Assembly: GCF_006715785.1 (NCBI RefSeq)
Contig: NZ_VFNX01000001.1
Coordinates: forward strand, 5,064,001 to 5,128,000
Origin: Streptomyces puniciscabiei
Lineage (GTDB): Bacteria > Actinomycetota > Actinomycetes > Streptomycetales > Streptomycetaceae
Reading direction: 5' to 3'
Length of the DNA stretch: 64,000 nucleotides
The position numbers and the translations under genes are program-made. How positions within the stretch are numbered: position 1 is the stretch's first letter; each line of letters opens with the position of its first letter. The notes under the pieces were generated by a model that made no database searches, was not told the origin of the DNA, and saw only the letters and a list, made by a program, of their open reading frames with translations. Below, one piece after another: positions 8,947 to 23,457 of the stretch.

Positions 8947-14322
<5,376 letters not shown>

Positions 14323-14356
14323 GGTCGGGTCCGTTGCCGTAGAACAGGAGTGCGCA

Positions 14357-14722
14357 ATGCCGCAGATCACCGTCGACTACTCCGACACCATGGAGAACGC
14401 CTTCGACCGGGCGGGCTTCGCGCGGGCACTGCACGAGGCGACCGTGGAGATCGCGGCGGCGAAGCCGGAGGCCTGCAAGACGCTGTTCCGGTCGAGCACG
14501 CAGACGGCGTACGGGTACGAGGACCCAGGGGTGCGCGGTCACGCCATCGTGCACGTGACGATCGGGCTCCTCGCCGGCCGCAGCGACGAGACCAAGGCAA
14601 GGCTGACGGAGGCGGTGCTGGAACTGCTGCGCAGGCATGTGGCGGACGTGGCGTTCCCGCTGTTGCACGCCTCCGCCGAGGTCCGCGACCTGGACCCGTC
14701 GTACCGGAAGTTCGACCGGTAG
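14357..14722 (+). CDS. 5-carboxymethyl-2-hydroxymuconate isomerase-like tautomerase
   Basis: This 121-residue protein belongs to the CHMI/HpaF branch of the tautomerase superfamily. It starts MPQITVDYSD, so removal of Met would expose the catalytic Pro1. The motif AFDRAGFARALHEATVEIAA and the C-terminal LLRRHVADVAFPLL fit the family. HpaF acts in homoprotocatechuate breakdown, but no other gene of that pathway is nearby, so the physiological substrate is unknown. The start is preceded by AGGAG. It is convergent with the TetR gene, whose stop lies 2 bp away, and it follows the pullulanase gene by 34 bp, so read-through transcription is possible. Confidence 0.8.
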   Translation: MPQITVDYSDTMENAFDRAGFARALHEATVEIAAAKPEACKTLFRSSTQTAYGYEDPGVRGHAIVHVTIGLLAGRSDETKARLTEAVLELLRRHVADVAFPLLHASAEVRDLDPSYRKFDR

Positions 14723-14723
14723 C

Positions 14724-15440
14724 TCAGGGCGCCAAGGACAGCAGCCGGCCGACGAGCTCCGCGAAGGGGCCGTCGGCCGGCTCGTCCTTGACCATCTCCT
14801 TCAGCAGGGTCGCCATGCCCTCGTCGTGGGCGGCGCTGACCGCGGCCAGCGCGGCGAAGTCGTGCACCAGCTGGACCTCCAGCTCGGCGCGCGGGATGCG
14901 CCGCCCGTCCAGCCAGATCAGCGCGGTGGACTCGGCGAGCGAGATCCAGGAGCGGACGACCAGCTCCAGGCGCGGGGAGGCGTCGGTGACGCCCAGGTGC
15001 GACAGGATCTGCTCGTACGCGGCCTGGCGCACGGAGTCGATGAGGGCGTTCGTGGCCGACACGTGGTCCTTCGAGCGGACTCCGTCCGCGGAGACGGCCG
15101 GGCCGCCGCGCATCAGCGCCGAGAAACCGGGGCCGTGCTCGTCCACGAAGTCGAAGAAGCGGCCCATCACCCGCAGCAGCCGCGCGCCGAGCGGGCCCTC
15201 GTGCGGCTCGGCGAAGCGGCCGGCGAGATCCTCCGAGGCACGCTTCAACGCGGCCTCGTACAGGCTGAGTTTGCCGGGGAAGTAGTGGTAGACGAGCGGC
15301 CGCGAGATGCCCGCGGCCGTGGCTATCTCGTCGATGGAGACCTCGTCGGGCGAGCGTCGGCTGAACAGGTCGAGGGCGACGCCGATCAGCTGCTGCCGCC
15401 GCTCCTCGACGCCCATCCTGCGGCGAACCCCGGTACTCAT
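14724..15440 (-). CDS. TetR/AcrR-family regulator
   Basis: This 238-residue repressor has an N-terminal TetR helix-turn-helix (residues about 12-58: RRQQLIGVALDLFSRR, VSIDEIATAAGISRPLVYHYFPGK). A ligand-binding helical domain follows with a TetR_C-type hydrophobic core. AAGGTG precedes the ATG at 15440; a GTG two codons upstream is the alternative. It is the last gene of a three-gene run: ferritin-like protein, ferredoxin reductase, TetR. The short spacing (36 bp after the reductase) suggests that it controls this operon, perhaps through the palindrome at 17380-17395. The family often senses acyl-CoAs or hydrophobic compounds; the ligand is not visible from sequence. Confidence 0.88.
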   Translation of the reverse strand: MSTGVRRRMGVEERRQQLIGVALDLFSRRSPDEVSIDEIATAAGISRPLVYHYFPGKLSLYEAALKRASEDLAGRFAEPHEGPLGARLLRVMGRFFDFVDEHGPGFSALMRGGPAVSADGVRSKDHVSATNALIDSVRQAAYEQILSHLGVTDASPRLELVVRSWISLAESTALIWLDGRRIPRAELEVQLVHDFAALAAVSAAHDEGMATLLKEMVKDEPADGPFAELVGRLLSLAP

Positions 15441-15476
15441 GGGCACACCTTACCGACCGGGTTCGACCGCGGGTGT

Positions 15477-16499
15477 TCACATGTCGAGCACCAAACGATC
15501 GCTTCGGGCCCGCGAGACGCAGATCAGCATCGACTCGGCGCGCTCCTCGTCGGTCAGCAGCTCGTCGCGGTGGTCGATCTCCCCTTCCAGAACCCGCTGT
15601 TGGCAGGTACCGCAGAAGCCCTGCTCGCAGGAGTAGGCGGTGTCCGGCAGCTCCCGGCGTACGGCGGCCAGCACGGTGGAGTCGGCGGGCACGGTCAACG
15701 TCCGTCCGGTGCGCCGGAGTTCGACCTCGAACTCCGTGTTGCCGCCGGACGACGTACGGGGTGCGAACCGTTCCAGACGGACGTCCGGGAAGCGTTCCGC
15801 GACGGCCGTCATGAGCCCCTCGGGACCGCAACAGTAGAGGGCGGCGCCCTCGCCCACCTCCAGTGCGTCGAGGTCCGGCCGCCCCTCCACTACGGTCACC
15901 CGGTCACCGCCCAGCTTCGCGACCTCCTCCAGGAACGGCATCGAGGCCCTGTCGCGCCCCGCGTACAGCAGCCGCCACTCGGCACCGTCCGGGAGTGCGC
16001 GCAGCATCGGCAGCAGCGGGGTGATCCCGATACCGCCGGCGACGAAGACGTACGACTCCGCCTCGACCAGCGGAAAGCGGTTCCGGGGCCCCCGCACCTG
16101 CAGCTCCATGCCCTCCGTCACCTGCTCGTGCACCTCGCGCGAGCCGCCCCGCCCGCCGACGACCAGCCGGGTCGCGACGGTGTACGAGGAGGTGTCCTCG
16201 GGGTCGCCGCACAGCGAGTACTGCCGTACGAGCCCTGACGGCAGTACGAGGTCGAGATGCGCTCCGGGCTCCCAGCGCGGCAGGTCGCGCCCCTCCAGCC
16301 GGAGTTGGACGACCCCCTCGGCCACCGTCTCGTGCGAGGTCACCAGCAGCCGCAGGGCCCGCGAGCGCGGCCGGCCCGAGACGGGCTCCTCCAGTGCGGG
16401 CATCGGCCACAGTGGCGAGGCCTGGATACGGCGGCGCAGGGCCTGCCGGGCCAGCAGGGCGGCGCCCGCGACGAGCACGACGTTGCGCAGCTTCGGCAT
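15477..16499 (-). CDS. Flavin- and 2Fe-2S-containing ferredoxin reductase
   Basis: This 340-residue electron-transfer protein has the phthalate dioxygenase reductase layout. A hydrophobic N-terminal stretch (VVLVAGAALLARQAL) comes first. A flavin domain (RQYSLCGDP) and an NAD(P)H domain (GGIGITPLLPML, YCCGPEGLM) follow. A C-terminal plant-type 2Fe-2S ferredoxin domain carries SCEQGFCGTCQ and a later Cys (MLICVSR). It passes electrons from NAD(P)H to an oxygenase. Its ATG overlaps the stop of the upstream ferritin-like gene (TGATG), which indicates translational coupling, so that protein is the likely electron acceptor. The N-terminal hydrophobic segment may anchor it in the membrane. Confidence 0.9.
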   Translation of the reverse strand: MPKLRNVVLVAGAALLARQALRRRIQASPLWPMPALEEPVSGRPRSRALRLLVTSHETVAEGVVQLRLEGRDLPRWEPGAHLDLVLPSGLVRQYSLCGDPEDTSSYTVATRLVVGGRGGSREVHEQVTEGMELQVRGPRNRFPLVEAESYVFVAGGIGITPLLPMLRALPDGAEWRLLYAGRDRASMPFLEEVAKLGGDRVTVVEGRPDLDALEVGEGAALYCCGPEGLMTAVAERFPDVRLERFAPRTSSGGNTEFEVELRRTGRTLTVPADSTVLAAVRRELPDTAYSCEQGFCGTCQQRVLEGEIDHRDELLTDEERAESMLICVSRARSDRLVLDM

Positions 16500-17377
16500 C
16501 AGGCGGCCCTCCTCTCCGCCGCCGTGGCCGCCGGCGAGGAGGCCAGGTAGGCGACGGCCTGCTCGGTGTCGCCCTCCTGCGAGGGATGGTAGTCACGGCT
16601 CAGATAGCGGGGGATGGACCGGAACATGTCCCCGGTCGCGGGCAGCAGACCCCGCCTGCCGCGGACGTAGAAGTCCTTGAAGGTGGCCTTGCCGTCGATG
16701 AGGGTCGGGTCGTTCTCCATGAAGAAACGCGCCCCGCGCTGCCACAGGAACACCAGCGCCGAGAAGGCGGTGGCCCAGGTGCGTACGCGCCGGCGGTAGC
16801 TGCCGTCCACGTGCATGAACAGCTCGAAGGCGACCGAGCGGTGCTCGACCTCCTCCGCGCCGTGCCAGCGCAGCAGGTCCAGCATGGTCGGGTCGGCGCC
16901 GCGCCGGTCCAGCTCCTCGGCGTTGAGCACCCAGTTGCCGAGGAACGCGGTGTAGTGCTCGATCGCCGCGATGAGCGCGACCCGCTCCATCAGCCACCAC
17001 CGGCGCGGCCGGCCCGGCGGCAGCGTCCGGTCGCCGAGCAGTTTCTCGAAGAACCAGTCGACCTGCGCGGTGTACGGCGTCGGGTCGAGCCCCTGCTCGC
17101 GCAGGTGCGGCAGCACCTCGTCATGGGCCTGGGAGTGCATGGCCTCCTGGCCGATGAACCCGATGACGTCCTCGCGGAGCCGCTCGTCGCGTATGTACGG
17201 CAGCACCTGCTTGTACACGTGCACGAACCACCGCTCACCGGCGGGCAGCAGCAGGTGCAGCACGTTGATGGTGTGCGTGGTGAACGGATCCTCCGGCACC
17301 CAGTGCAGCGGCGTGCCGTCCCAGGAGAAGGACACCTTGCGTGCCTTGAGCGGCACCCGGGCCTGCGTGTTAGACAT
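16499..17377 (-). CDS. Ferritin-like 'metal-dependent hydrolase' (PF10118), possible di-iron oxygenase
   Basis: This 292-residue protein belongs to the family named 'predicted metal-dependent hydrolase' (PF10118). Visible metal-ligand motifs are typical of ferritin-like four-helix bundles. EAMHSQAH (about 103-110) and EEVEHRSVAFE (about 190-200) are two ExxH-type motifs, and AAIEHYTAF (about 153-161) supplies a further Glu. The coupled downstream gene encodes an NAD(P)H-2Fe-2S reductase, which is what a di-iron oxygenase or desaturase needs and a hydrolase does not. This context argues for oxidation chemistry, perhaps on a lipid or alkane; that is inference. The start at ATG 17377 lies directly beside the palindrome at 17380-17395. 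Length is normal for the family. Confidence 0.8.
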   Translation of the reverse strand: MSNTQARVPLKARKVSFSWDGTPLHWVPEDPFTTHTINVLHLLLPAGERWFVHVYKQVLPYIRDERLREDVIGFIGQEAMHSQAHDEVLPHLREQGLDPTPYTAQVDWFFEKLLGDRTLPPGRPRRWWLMERVALIAAIEHYTAFLGNWVLNAEELDRRGADPTMLDLLRWHGAEEVEHRSVAFELFMHVDGSYRRRVRTWATAFSALVFLWQRGARFFMENDPTLIDGKATFKDFYVRGRRGLLPATGDMFRSIPRYLSRDYHPSQEGDTEQAVAYLASSPAATAAERRAA

Positions 17378-17379
17378 GG

Positions 17380-17395
17380 CGTCAATGTACTGACG
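17380..17395. promoter_or_regulatory. Palindromic operator before the ferritin-like/reductase/TetR operon
   Basis: CGTCA-ATGTAC-TGACG is a 5-bp-arm inverted repeat with a nearly symmetrical centre. It lies 2 bp before the first start codon of the operon. A TTGACA hexamer on the same strand lies about 45 bp upstream (17441-17446). The position and symmetry suit autoregulation by the operon's TetR protein. Confidence 0.5.
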
Positions 17396-17469
17396 GGTAG
17401 GCCCGCTGAGAACCCCTGCGACAGGGCTTGTTTACGTTGGTGTCAATAAAGGGACCTGCCTCACGGGCC

Positions 17470-19386
17470 CTACTTCAGTCCGTCGACCTCGGTCCCGTCC
17501 GTCCGTGTGGCCTTCAGCGTGGCCCGGGCGCCCTGCTTGGCCCGGGCCACCAGGAACTGCCCTTCCCCGGCCGCGGTGACCCCGCCGCCCGCGCGGATCG
17601 ACGCCGTGTCCTTGTCGCCCGCCGCCAGCAGATACCAGTGCCCGGCCGCGGACTTCCACAGCACCCCGGCGAGCACATGGGGATCACGCGGCCCGCAGGC
17701 CCGCGCGTCCGTGCCCCGGGCGACCAGCGCCCCGACCGGACGGCCCGGCAGGCCGAACAGGGCCAGCGCGCCCGTGCCGTCGCCGCGCCAGGTCTCGGCC
17801 CTGGCGCACACCCAGGAGGCCGCCCCGCTGCCGTCGGGCAGCGGCTGGCCGGCGAACGACCAGGCGTTGACGCTGCGCACCCCGCCGGAGCGCTCCGCGT
17901 CCAGTGCACAGGCGAACGGCGCCCAGGCCCGCAGCCCGGCCGGTCCGGACGCCTCGCCGGGCGAGCCGGGCCGGCCCGCGGTGAGGTGGGCCGGTACCAG
18001 CTCGCCCAGGTCGGTGGTGAGTGACGTACCGGAGGCGCCGGTCAGCTGGAGCACGGTCCAGGAGGTGCACCTGCCGGGCTGCAGCGCGGGGCTGGCCAGC
18101 GGCGCGGTGATGCCGTCGGTGACCTTCACCGGGGTCGTGTCCGAGTCCGGCTTCATCAGGTTCCGGGAGGCCACCTTCCTGACCCAGGGCGCGGTCAGGT
18201 ACTGGGCGTTGCCGTCGGAGCGGCCCAGCACCAGCGCGCTCGCCTCGGCGCCGGTCGCGCCGTCGACCCGGGCGAGGTCGAGGACCGCGCCCTGGGTGCC
18301 GTCGACCGGCTCGGCGTAACGGGCGATGCGCAGGCCGTCGTAGAGCAGCACCACGCGGGCACCCGCCACCTGGCCCGCGTACAGCAGCTGGGGCGGGCCG
18401 GCCGGGCCGCCGGTCTGGGTGCCGGGGGTCGCCGAGACGTGGACCGTGGCGCCGGGGCGGGCCCACACCGCGAGGGCGCGGCGCAGCAGGTCCGTGTCCC
18501 CGGTGAGCGGGCCGCGCGCGGGCCACACCGAGAAGTCGGTGCGGGCGGAGGTCTTCCAGTCGGCGGGCGAGACCTGGATCAGCCGGGCGGGGTCGAGGGC
18601 GGCCTCGGCGGCCGGGTTCCCGGCGTAGACGGGTGCGGCGGCGCCGTCCGGGCCCCAGCCGCCCGAGGGCAGGGTGATCAGTGCCCCGCAGACCGCGAGC
18701 GCCGCGGCGGCGGCGAGCGCGGCCTTGGTGTGCTGGCGGCGGCGCATCAGATCGGTGGGCCGGGCCTGCAGCAGACAGGGGTCGAACTCGGGGGAGGAGA
18801 GCAGCGCGGGCTGCGTGGGCACGCCGTTCGCCGAGGCCAGCGCGCCGCCCGGGTCGTCCACCCCGGCCGCGGTGAGCACCTTGCGGATCTCGGCGTCGGA
18901 GAGCTTCTCCAGACCGCGCAGCACATAGGCGGCGCGGGCCGGACCGGACAGGGCGGACAGCCGCTGGTCCAGGGCGAGTTCGTCGGCGCCGCCCGAGCGC
19001 GGGAACAGCCTCAGGCCCCAGACCTGGGGCAGCAGCGGCGGCAGCTGGGAGAGCCGGGGCAGGCCCTTGCGGGGCCGGGCCGCCTCCAGTGCCGTACGCA
19101 GGACGCGCTCGCGCAGGAACGCGTACCCGGGGTCGCCCTCGGGTTCGGAGGTCTGGGCCGGGATCACGGACTGTCGCCCCCGGCCGCTGGGCAGGGCGCG
19201 CTGGGCGAGGGAGTGCGCGGTCAGCACCCGGCGGCTGCGGCCGAGGCCCGGCGGCAGCACCAGATAGGCGATCCGGACCAGCCGTGGATAGTGCTCGACG
19301 AGCGCGGCCTCGGCCTGCTCGACATCGAACGGTCCGGTGTTCCCGGAGGCGGGTGCGTGACGCTGGGCTACATCCTGTGACTGCAC
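17470..19386 (-). CDS. Membrane-anchored protein with degenerate sigma-factor-like N-terminus
   Basis: This 638-residue protein is in three parts. Residues 20-185 resemble a worn-down ECF sigma factor: EAALVEHYPRLVRIAYLVLP in a region 2 position and LSALSGPARAAYVLRGLEKLSDAEI in a region 4 position. A basic stretch (MRRRQHTKAA) and a single membrane helix follow at about 218-240. The remaining roughly 395 residues should lie outside the cell. They contain paired Cys-containing motifs (GRCTSWTVLQL, APFACALDAE, ASWVCARAE, ARACGPRD) but no enzyme signature that I recognise. The start is GTG at 19386, without a clear ribosome binding site. It is probably a signalling or surface-sensing protein conserved in Streptomyces. 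The function is unknown, and the sigma relation rests on pattern only. Confidence 0.75.
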   Translation of the reverse strand: MQSQDVAQRHAPASGNTGPFDVEQAEAALVEHYPRLVRIAYLVLPPGLGRSRRVLTAHSLAQRALPSGRGRQSVIPAQTSEPEGDPGYAFLRERVLRTALEAARPRKGLPRLSQLPPLLPQVWGLRLFPRSGGADELALDQRLSALSGPARAAYVLRGLEKLSDAEIRKVLTAAGVDDPGGALASANGVPTQPALLSSPEFDPCLLQARPTDLMRRRQHTKAALAAAAALAVCGALITLPSGGWGPDGAAAPVYAGNPAAEAALDPARLIQVSPADWKTSARTDFSVWPARGPLTGDTDLLRRALAVWARPGATVHVSATPGTQTGGPAGPPQLLYAGQVAGARVVLLYDGLRIARYAEPVDGTQGAVLDLARVDGATGAEASALVLGRSDGNAQYLTAPWVRKVASRNLMKPDSDTTPVKVTDGITAPLASPALQPGRCTSWTVLQLTGASGTSLTTDLGELVPAHLTAGRPGSPGEASGPAGLRAWAPFACALDAERSGGVRSVNAWSFAGQPLPDGSGAASWVCARAETWRGDGTGALALFGLPGRPVGALVARGTDARACGPRDPHVLAGVLWKSAAGHWYLLAAGDKDTASIRAGGGVTAAGEGQFLVARAKQGARATLKATRTDGTEVDGLK

Positions 19387-19495
19387 GTCATGGAGAACGA
19401 GCGAGCCGTGGGTTGGTCACCACCGGATGGGTGATTCGGCCTGTCGGCGGTCCGCCGCTCGGCCCTCGGTCCGCCGGCGTGCGGCAGCCGGCGCC

Positions 19496-20005
19496 TCAGT
19501 CCCGCGGGTCGACCAGGGCGCGGGCGTAGTTCGCCATCGACCGCTGGTAGCGCGGCAGATGGGGGGCCAGGGCGCCGAGGACGAGGGAGAGACCCTCGCG
19601 GTCGCGGCCGAGGCTGGACAGGCACAGGGCGAGAGCGGCCCGTACCGCGTCGTCCAGCTCGTCGGAGGGTGCGTCGAGTTCGGGGGTGAGCAGCTTGACG
19701 CCCTCCTCCGCCTCCCCGATGTTCCGCAGCGAGCTGGACAGCTGGATCTTGGCCCGGCGGCCCTTGTACTGGCTCGCCTCGCTCAGCCCGCGCGCCAGTG
19801 CCTCCCGGTACAGCGGCACCGCCTTGTCCGAGTGCCCGGTCGAATCCCAGGCGCAGGCCTGCTCGAAGGGGCCCAGCGGGCTGTCGTCCGGCAGCTCGGC
19901 GACCAGGGCGTCGATCACCGCGCGGAACTCGTGGGCGCGCTCTTCCGGATAGTCGTCGAAGGTGGCCCAGGCGGCGGCCACGCGGTCTTCCCAGTTCTGG
20001 TTCAC
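19496..20005 (-). CDS. Tetratricopeptide-repeat protein (TPR_5-like)
   Basis: This 169-residue cytoplasmic protein is built of helical repeats. It includes GPFEQACAWDSTGHSDKAVPLYREALARGL (a clear TPR pair near 55-85) and KIQLSSSLRNIGEAEEGVKLLTPEL. The arrangement matches the short 'TPR group 5' proteins of actinobacteria. The GTG at 20005 is chosen because GAAGGTGA precedes it. A longer frame upstream lacks a site and has atypical residues. It probably acts as a scaffold; no partner is evident. It lies 109 bp upstream of the sigma-like membrane protein gene in the same direction, and is divergent from the lipoprotein gene at 20119. Confidence 0.82.
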   Translation of the reverse strand: MNQNWEDRVAAAWATFDDYPEERAHEFRAVIDALVAELPDDSPLGPFEQACAWDSTGHSDKAVPLYREALARGLSEASQYKGRRAKIQLSSSLRNIGEAEEGVKLLTPELDAPSDELDDAVRAALALCLSSLGRDREGLSLVLGALAPHLPRYQRSMANYARALVDPRD

Positions 20006-20118
20006 CGGGTCACCTTCGCACACCCGTGCCACTCGGGCACCGGATTTGAGCGGACGGCGGCCCGGAGCCGTATCCGAAGGAGCTGAGGCATGCTTGGCCC
20101 ACAGGACCGGAGGAACAG

Positions 20119-20529
20119 ATGAGGGTGACACGACTGCTGCCGGCCGCCGCGGCCGTACTGGCGCTGGCGGGCTGCGGTTCGGGCGGGGAGACCAAGACGG
20201 TCCCGCCCACCGCGACCGGCAGCCTGGAGAGCCTGGCCGCCGAGGTGAAGTGCAAGCCGAACATGCAGACCGACGCCGACACGATCCGCCAGGCCATCTG
20301 CACGAACACCGACGGGAAGTTCATCCTCGCCACCTTCTCCACCGACCGCGGCCAGCGCGAGTGGATCAACGACGCGAAGGACTACGGCGGTTACTACCTC
20401 GTCGGCCGCAAATGGGTCGCCGTCGGCGACGACGGGGTGGTCGAGGCGCTGCGCGGCACGCTCGGCGGGGACGTGGAGATCGGCACGAACCACGCCGGCC
20501 ACGCCTCCCATTCCGGGCACGGCGGCTGA
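20119..20529 (+). CDS. Small secreted lipoprotein
   Basis: This 136-residue predicted lipoprotein has a signal peptide ending in LALAGC (lipobox, Cys19) and a short Gly/Ser linker. The exported domain of about 100 residues contains one pair of cysteines (VKCKPNMQ and AICTNTDG), which could form a disulphide. The C-terminus is His-rich (HAGHASHSGHGG), perhaps metal binding. GGAGG precedes the ATG. I recognise no enzyme family. It converges with the DUF1996 gene across a shared terminator hairpin and is divergent from the TPR gene. Confidence 0.8.
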   Translation: MRVTRLLPAAAAVLALAGCGSGGETKTVPPTATGSLESLAAEVKCKPNMQTDADTIRQAICTNTDGKFILATFSTDRGQREWINDAKDYGGYYLVGRKWVAVGDDGVVEALRGTLGGDVEIGTNHAGHASHSGHGG

Positions 20530-20541
20530 GACGCAACGGAA

Positions 20542-20576
20542 AGGCCGGTGACGGGAGGGGGGTCCGTCACCGGCCT
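20542..20576. terminator. Bidirectional terminator
   Basis: AGGCCGGTGACGG (20542-20554) and its perfect complement (20564-20576) form a 13-bp stem with a 9-nt loop in the gap between the converging lipoprotein and DUF1996 genes, so it can serve both. Confidence 0.82.
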
Positions 20577-20600
20577 CGTCGCGTGGCCCGCGTCAGGCGG

Positions 20601-22220
20601 TCATGCGCAGTTCCGGCCGCTGTTGATGCAGTTGGCGATCCGGTTCGCCAGGCCGCCGGTCGTGACGCTGATGAAGTCGTCGTGGTCCGTGATCGGCTTG
20701 TGCAGCTCCTCCGGGAAGCCGTCCACCGCGTAGGCGTTCTTCACCGTGCCGTCCGCCTGGATGACGGGCTGCGGCACGTTGTAGACCAGGCGCATCGTCA
20801 GCTGCGGGATCGCCTTGAAGCCGTTCGGGCAGACACCGCTCGCGGGGTCGGCGAAGGCCACGTGCGTGCGATGGTTGGCGCTGTCGATGTTCTGGCCGTC
20901 CCAGCAGCTCTGGAAGGCGAACGAGCGCACCACGTTGCTGCCCTGCGGGCAGATCGGGTACTTGTCGGTCAGCTGCACCCGGTTCTCGAAGCCGGTGCAG
21001 CTCCAGTGCGCGTTGGCGTTGGCGGGACCGTTGACGAAGGCCTTGGCGTCACCGGTGATGATCCGCAGGAACTGCGGCATCGCGACGACCTTGCTCGCCG
21101 GGCTGCCCACGTACTTGATCTGGGCCTGCTGGGCGACCAGGATCTTGCCGACGTTGAGGTCCTTGCCACCGCCGTCCGCGCCCGCGTCCTTCTCCTGGGT
21201 GCCGTCCTGCTCGCGGATGACCGGCCAGTAGTACGCCGACAGGTCGTTGCGGTTCTGGCAGCTGGTGCCGCCCTGCAGGAACGTCTGGTTGCTGGAGAAC
21301 GCGTTGACCTTCTGGTTGCCCACGTAGTCGTGCACGTGGTGGGCACCGTTGGTCACCCCGGGCGCGACGATCACGTTGTCACTGTTGTGGTTCTGGTTCG
21401 CGTTCACACCGCAGCGGGTGGTGAAGGTGCCCGTCGAGGCGTTGGGCGTCTTGTTCGGCTTGGACTGGACGTTCGGCGCGACCTTGGTGATGTCCACGAA
21501 GTCCGCCGCGGCCGGGCCGTCACCGGCCTGCCCGCCGTTGTTGCCCTGCTGCTGGCCGCCCTGCTGCTGGCCGCCTTGCTGCTGGCCGCCTTGCTGCTGG
21601 CCGCCTTGCTGCTGGCCGCCCTGCTGTTGGCCGCCCTGTTGCTGGCCGCCTTGCTGCTGGCCGCCCTGCTGTTGGCCGCCCTGTTGCTGGCCGCCGTTGT
21701 TCTGCTGCTGGCCACCGCTGTTCCCCCCGGCGGTGGTCTGATTCGCGGTCTGCGTCGTACAGGCGGCGAGCTGCGACAGGGCGTTGTTGAAGCTGCCGCC
21801 GACGCGCTGGACGTCGATCCGGATCCGGTCGATCGTCGCCGCCCGCTTGTCCTTGAGGGGGCCGACGATCGCGTTCTGCACGAAGCTCGGATCCTTGGCC
21901 TGCGCGTTGCGCGTGGACGCGAGCCGGTTGTAGGCCTCGGTGATCTGCCGGTCGAGGTTGGCCAGCTCGGTCGCCACGCCCTGGCGGGCCGCGTTCGGCA
22001 CGTTCGTCAGCTTCTGGCCGACGTCCGGGCAGGAGATCGTCGCGACCTGCGCCGTCGCGGCTTTCGTCTGGTTGCCTCCCCACGACTGGTTGTTCGACTC
22101 ATGCGCAGAGGCATAGAAGTTCGCCCAGATCAGCCCGCCCCCACCGAGCGCTAGGGCCGCCGATGCGGCTATGGCCTTGGTGGCCAGCGGCGTACGGCGT
22201 TTTCGTGTGTTGCGTCCCAT
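20601..22220 (-). CDS. Secreted DUF1996 protein with GGQQQ repeat linker
   Basis: This 539-residue exported protein has an N-terminal signal or anchor (about residues 14-40; [22 protein letters not shown]). A helical N-domain of about 120 residues follows ([15 protein letters not shown] to [11 protein letters not shown]). A low-complexity linker of ten GGQQQ units comes next. The C-terminal domain of about 310 residues is DUF1996 ([48 protein letters not shown]). DUF1996 is widespread in fungi and actinobacteria and has no established activity; conserved His, Asp and Cys residues suggest metal binding or a hydrolytic fold. AGAGGAG precedes the ATG at 22220. A second secreted Gln-rich repeat protein is encoded at 28958-29734. 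Confidence 0.85.
   Translation of the reverse strand: MGRNTRKRRTPLATKAIAASAALALGGGGLIWANFYASAHESNNQSWGGNQTKAATAQVATISCPDVGQKLTNVPNAARQGVATELANLDRQITEAYNRLASTRNAQAKDPSFVQNAIVGPLKDKRAATIDRIRIDVQRVGGSFNNALSQLAACTTQTANQTTAGGNSGGQQQNNGGQQQGGQQQGGQQQGGQQQGGQQQGGQQQGGQQQGGQQQGGQQQGGQQQGNNGGQAGDGPAAADFVDITKVAPNVQSKPNKTPNASTGTFTTRCGVNANQNHNSDNVIVAPGVTNGAHHVHDYVGNQKVNAFSSNQTFLQGGTSCQNRNDLSAYYWPVIREQDGTQEKDAGADGGGKDLNVGKILVAQQAQIKYVGSPASKVVAMPQFLRIITGDAKAFVNGPANANAHWSCTGFENRVQLTDKYPICPQGSNVVRSFAFQSCWDGQNIDSANHRTHVAFADPASGVCPNGFKAIPQLTMRLVYNVPQPVIQADGTVKNAYAVDGFPEELHKPITDHDDFISVTTGGLANRIANCINSGRNCA
21546..21695. repeat. Ten 15-bp tandem repeats coding for GGQQQ
   Basis: Ten consecutive 15-bp units of the type CTGCTGCTGGCCGCC (plus strand) differ only at silent positions (CTG/TTG). 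They encode ten GGQQQ units in the DUF1996 protein on the minus strand. The near identity predicts copy-number variation between strains. Confidence 0.9.
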
Positions 22221-22356
22221 GGAACTCCTCTGACTTCCTTGCGGGGCAGCATCGAGGCGCCCGACAGGAGTGAAGCGGCGCCCTTCCATACGGACGCCGC
22301 CCCAGAGGTGTTCACCGGTCTCACAAATTCCTCGCAGGAACACCGGAGTTGGCAGG

Positions 22357-23388
22357 TCAGCGGTCGTGGTCCTGATGGGCCTCCGCCCCGGCCAGCACCT
22401 TGGCCTCGGTCTCCGGGTCGAGCCCCAGCGGCGGCCGGTCCGGCCGCCGCGGTGCCGTACCACCGATGTCGGTCAGCCACTGCCAGGTGTCCGCGACGGT
22501 CTCCCGGACCGGCCGGCAGCGCAGACCCGTGGCCAGCGCCCGGGACACGTCCCCCCGGTGGGCCGCGTCGTGCAGGTCCGTGCCCGGCGGCGTCCACACC
22601 GGCAGCTGGGTCCACGGTGCGACACCGGCGTCGAGGACGACCCGCGGGTCGGTCCAGCGCAGCTCGGCATCGGCGCCGGTGGCCCGGACGCACTCCTGGA
22701 GCAGTTCGCCCATGGTGGTGTGCCCGGACGGGCTGACCAGGTCGTACGGCCCGCTCAGCCGCTGCTCGACCGCCCCGAGGAGCCAGTCGGCCAGGTCGCG
22801 GGCGTCGATGTACTGCAGCGGCAGGTCGCGTGGTCCCGGCGCCAGGACCGGGCCGCCGCGGGCGATCCGGGTGAGCCACCAGGGCAGCCGGCCCACGTTC
22901 TCGTACGGCCCGAGGATCAGCCCGGCCCGTGCCAGCAGCGACTCCGCCGCGCCGAACACCTCGACGGCGGCCAGCTCGCCGCCCCGCTTGTCGCGCGCGT
23001 AGTCCGTCGGTCCGGCGTCGGCGGCGGCGCCCTCGACCACCGCACCCTTCTCGCCGGCCCCGCCCAGGCTGGGCCACGGCCAGGTGTACACCGACCGGCT
23101 GGAGACGTAGACGTACCGCCCGGCACGGCCCCGCAGCAGCCGTGCCGCCGCGAGCACGGCACGCGGCTCGGCCGACCAGGTGTCGATCACGGCGTCCCAG
23201 GAGCCGGTGTCGGCGGCGAGCGCGGCGAGGCCGTCCGGGGCGGTGCGGTCGCCGTGCAACGACCGCACCCCGGGGGGTGGTTGGTGCCGTCCCCGGTGGA
23301 AGACGGTCACCTCCCAGCCGCGTCCCGGCGCCGCCTCCGCGACGGCTCGCCCCACGAATTCCGTACCGCCCAGCACCAGAAGTCTCAT
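22357..23388 (-). CDS. NAD-dependent epimerase/dehydratase-like SDR
   Basis: This 343-residue atypical or extended short-chain dehydrogenase binds NAD(P) at its N-terminus ([14 protein letters not shown], residues 3-16). A YVSSRSVY segment lies near 95 and a [11 protein letters not shown] segment near 130, where Tyr and Lys take the YxxxK positions. The C-terminal part ([22 protein letters not shown]) is typical of sugar-nucleotide-type reductases and isoflavone reductase-like proteins. The substrate is not deducible. It lies between the DUF1996 gene and the GlnRII-like gene, co-directional with both. The start codon is directly at the conserved MRLLVLGG. Confidence 0.87.
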   Translation of the reverse strand: MRLLVLGGTEFVGRAVAEAAPGRGWEVTVFHRGRHQPPPGVRSLHGDRTAPDGLAALAADTGSWDAVIDTWSAEPRAVLAAARLLRGRAGRYVYVSSRSVYTWPWPSLGGAGEKGAVVEGAAADAGPTDYARDKRGGELAAVEVFGAAESLLARAGLILGPYENVGRLPWWLTRIARGGPVLAPGPRDLPLQYIDARDLADWLLGAVEQRLSGPYDLVSPSGHTTMGELLQECVRATGADAELRWTDPRVVLDAGVAPWTQLPVWTPPGTDLHDAAHRGDVSRALATGLRCRPVRETVADTWQWLTDIGGTAPRRPDRPPLGLDPETEAKVLAGAEAHQDHDR

Positions 23389-23457
23389 ACCGGTGAGCGT
23401 GCCCGCTCCGGGCGCCCGGCGGCACGGGACTTAGCCGAGGGCAGAGCCGGTGGAGGG

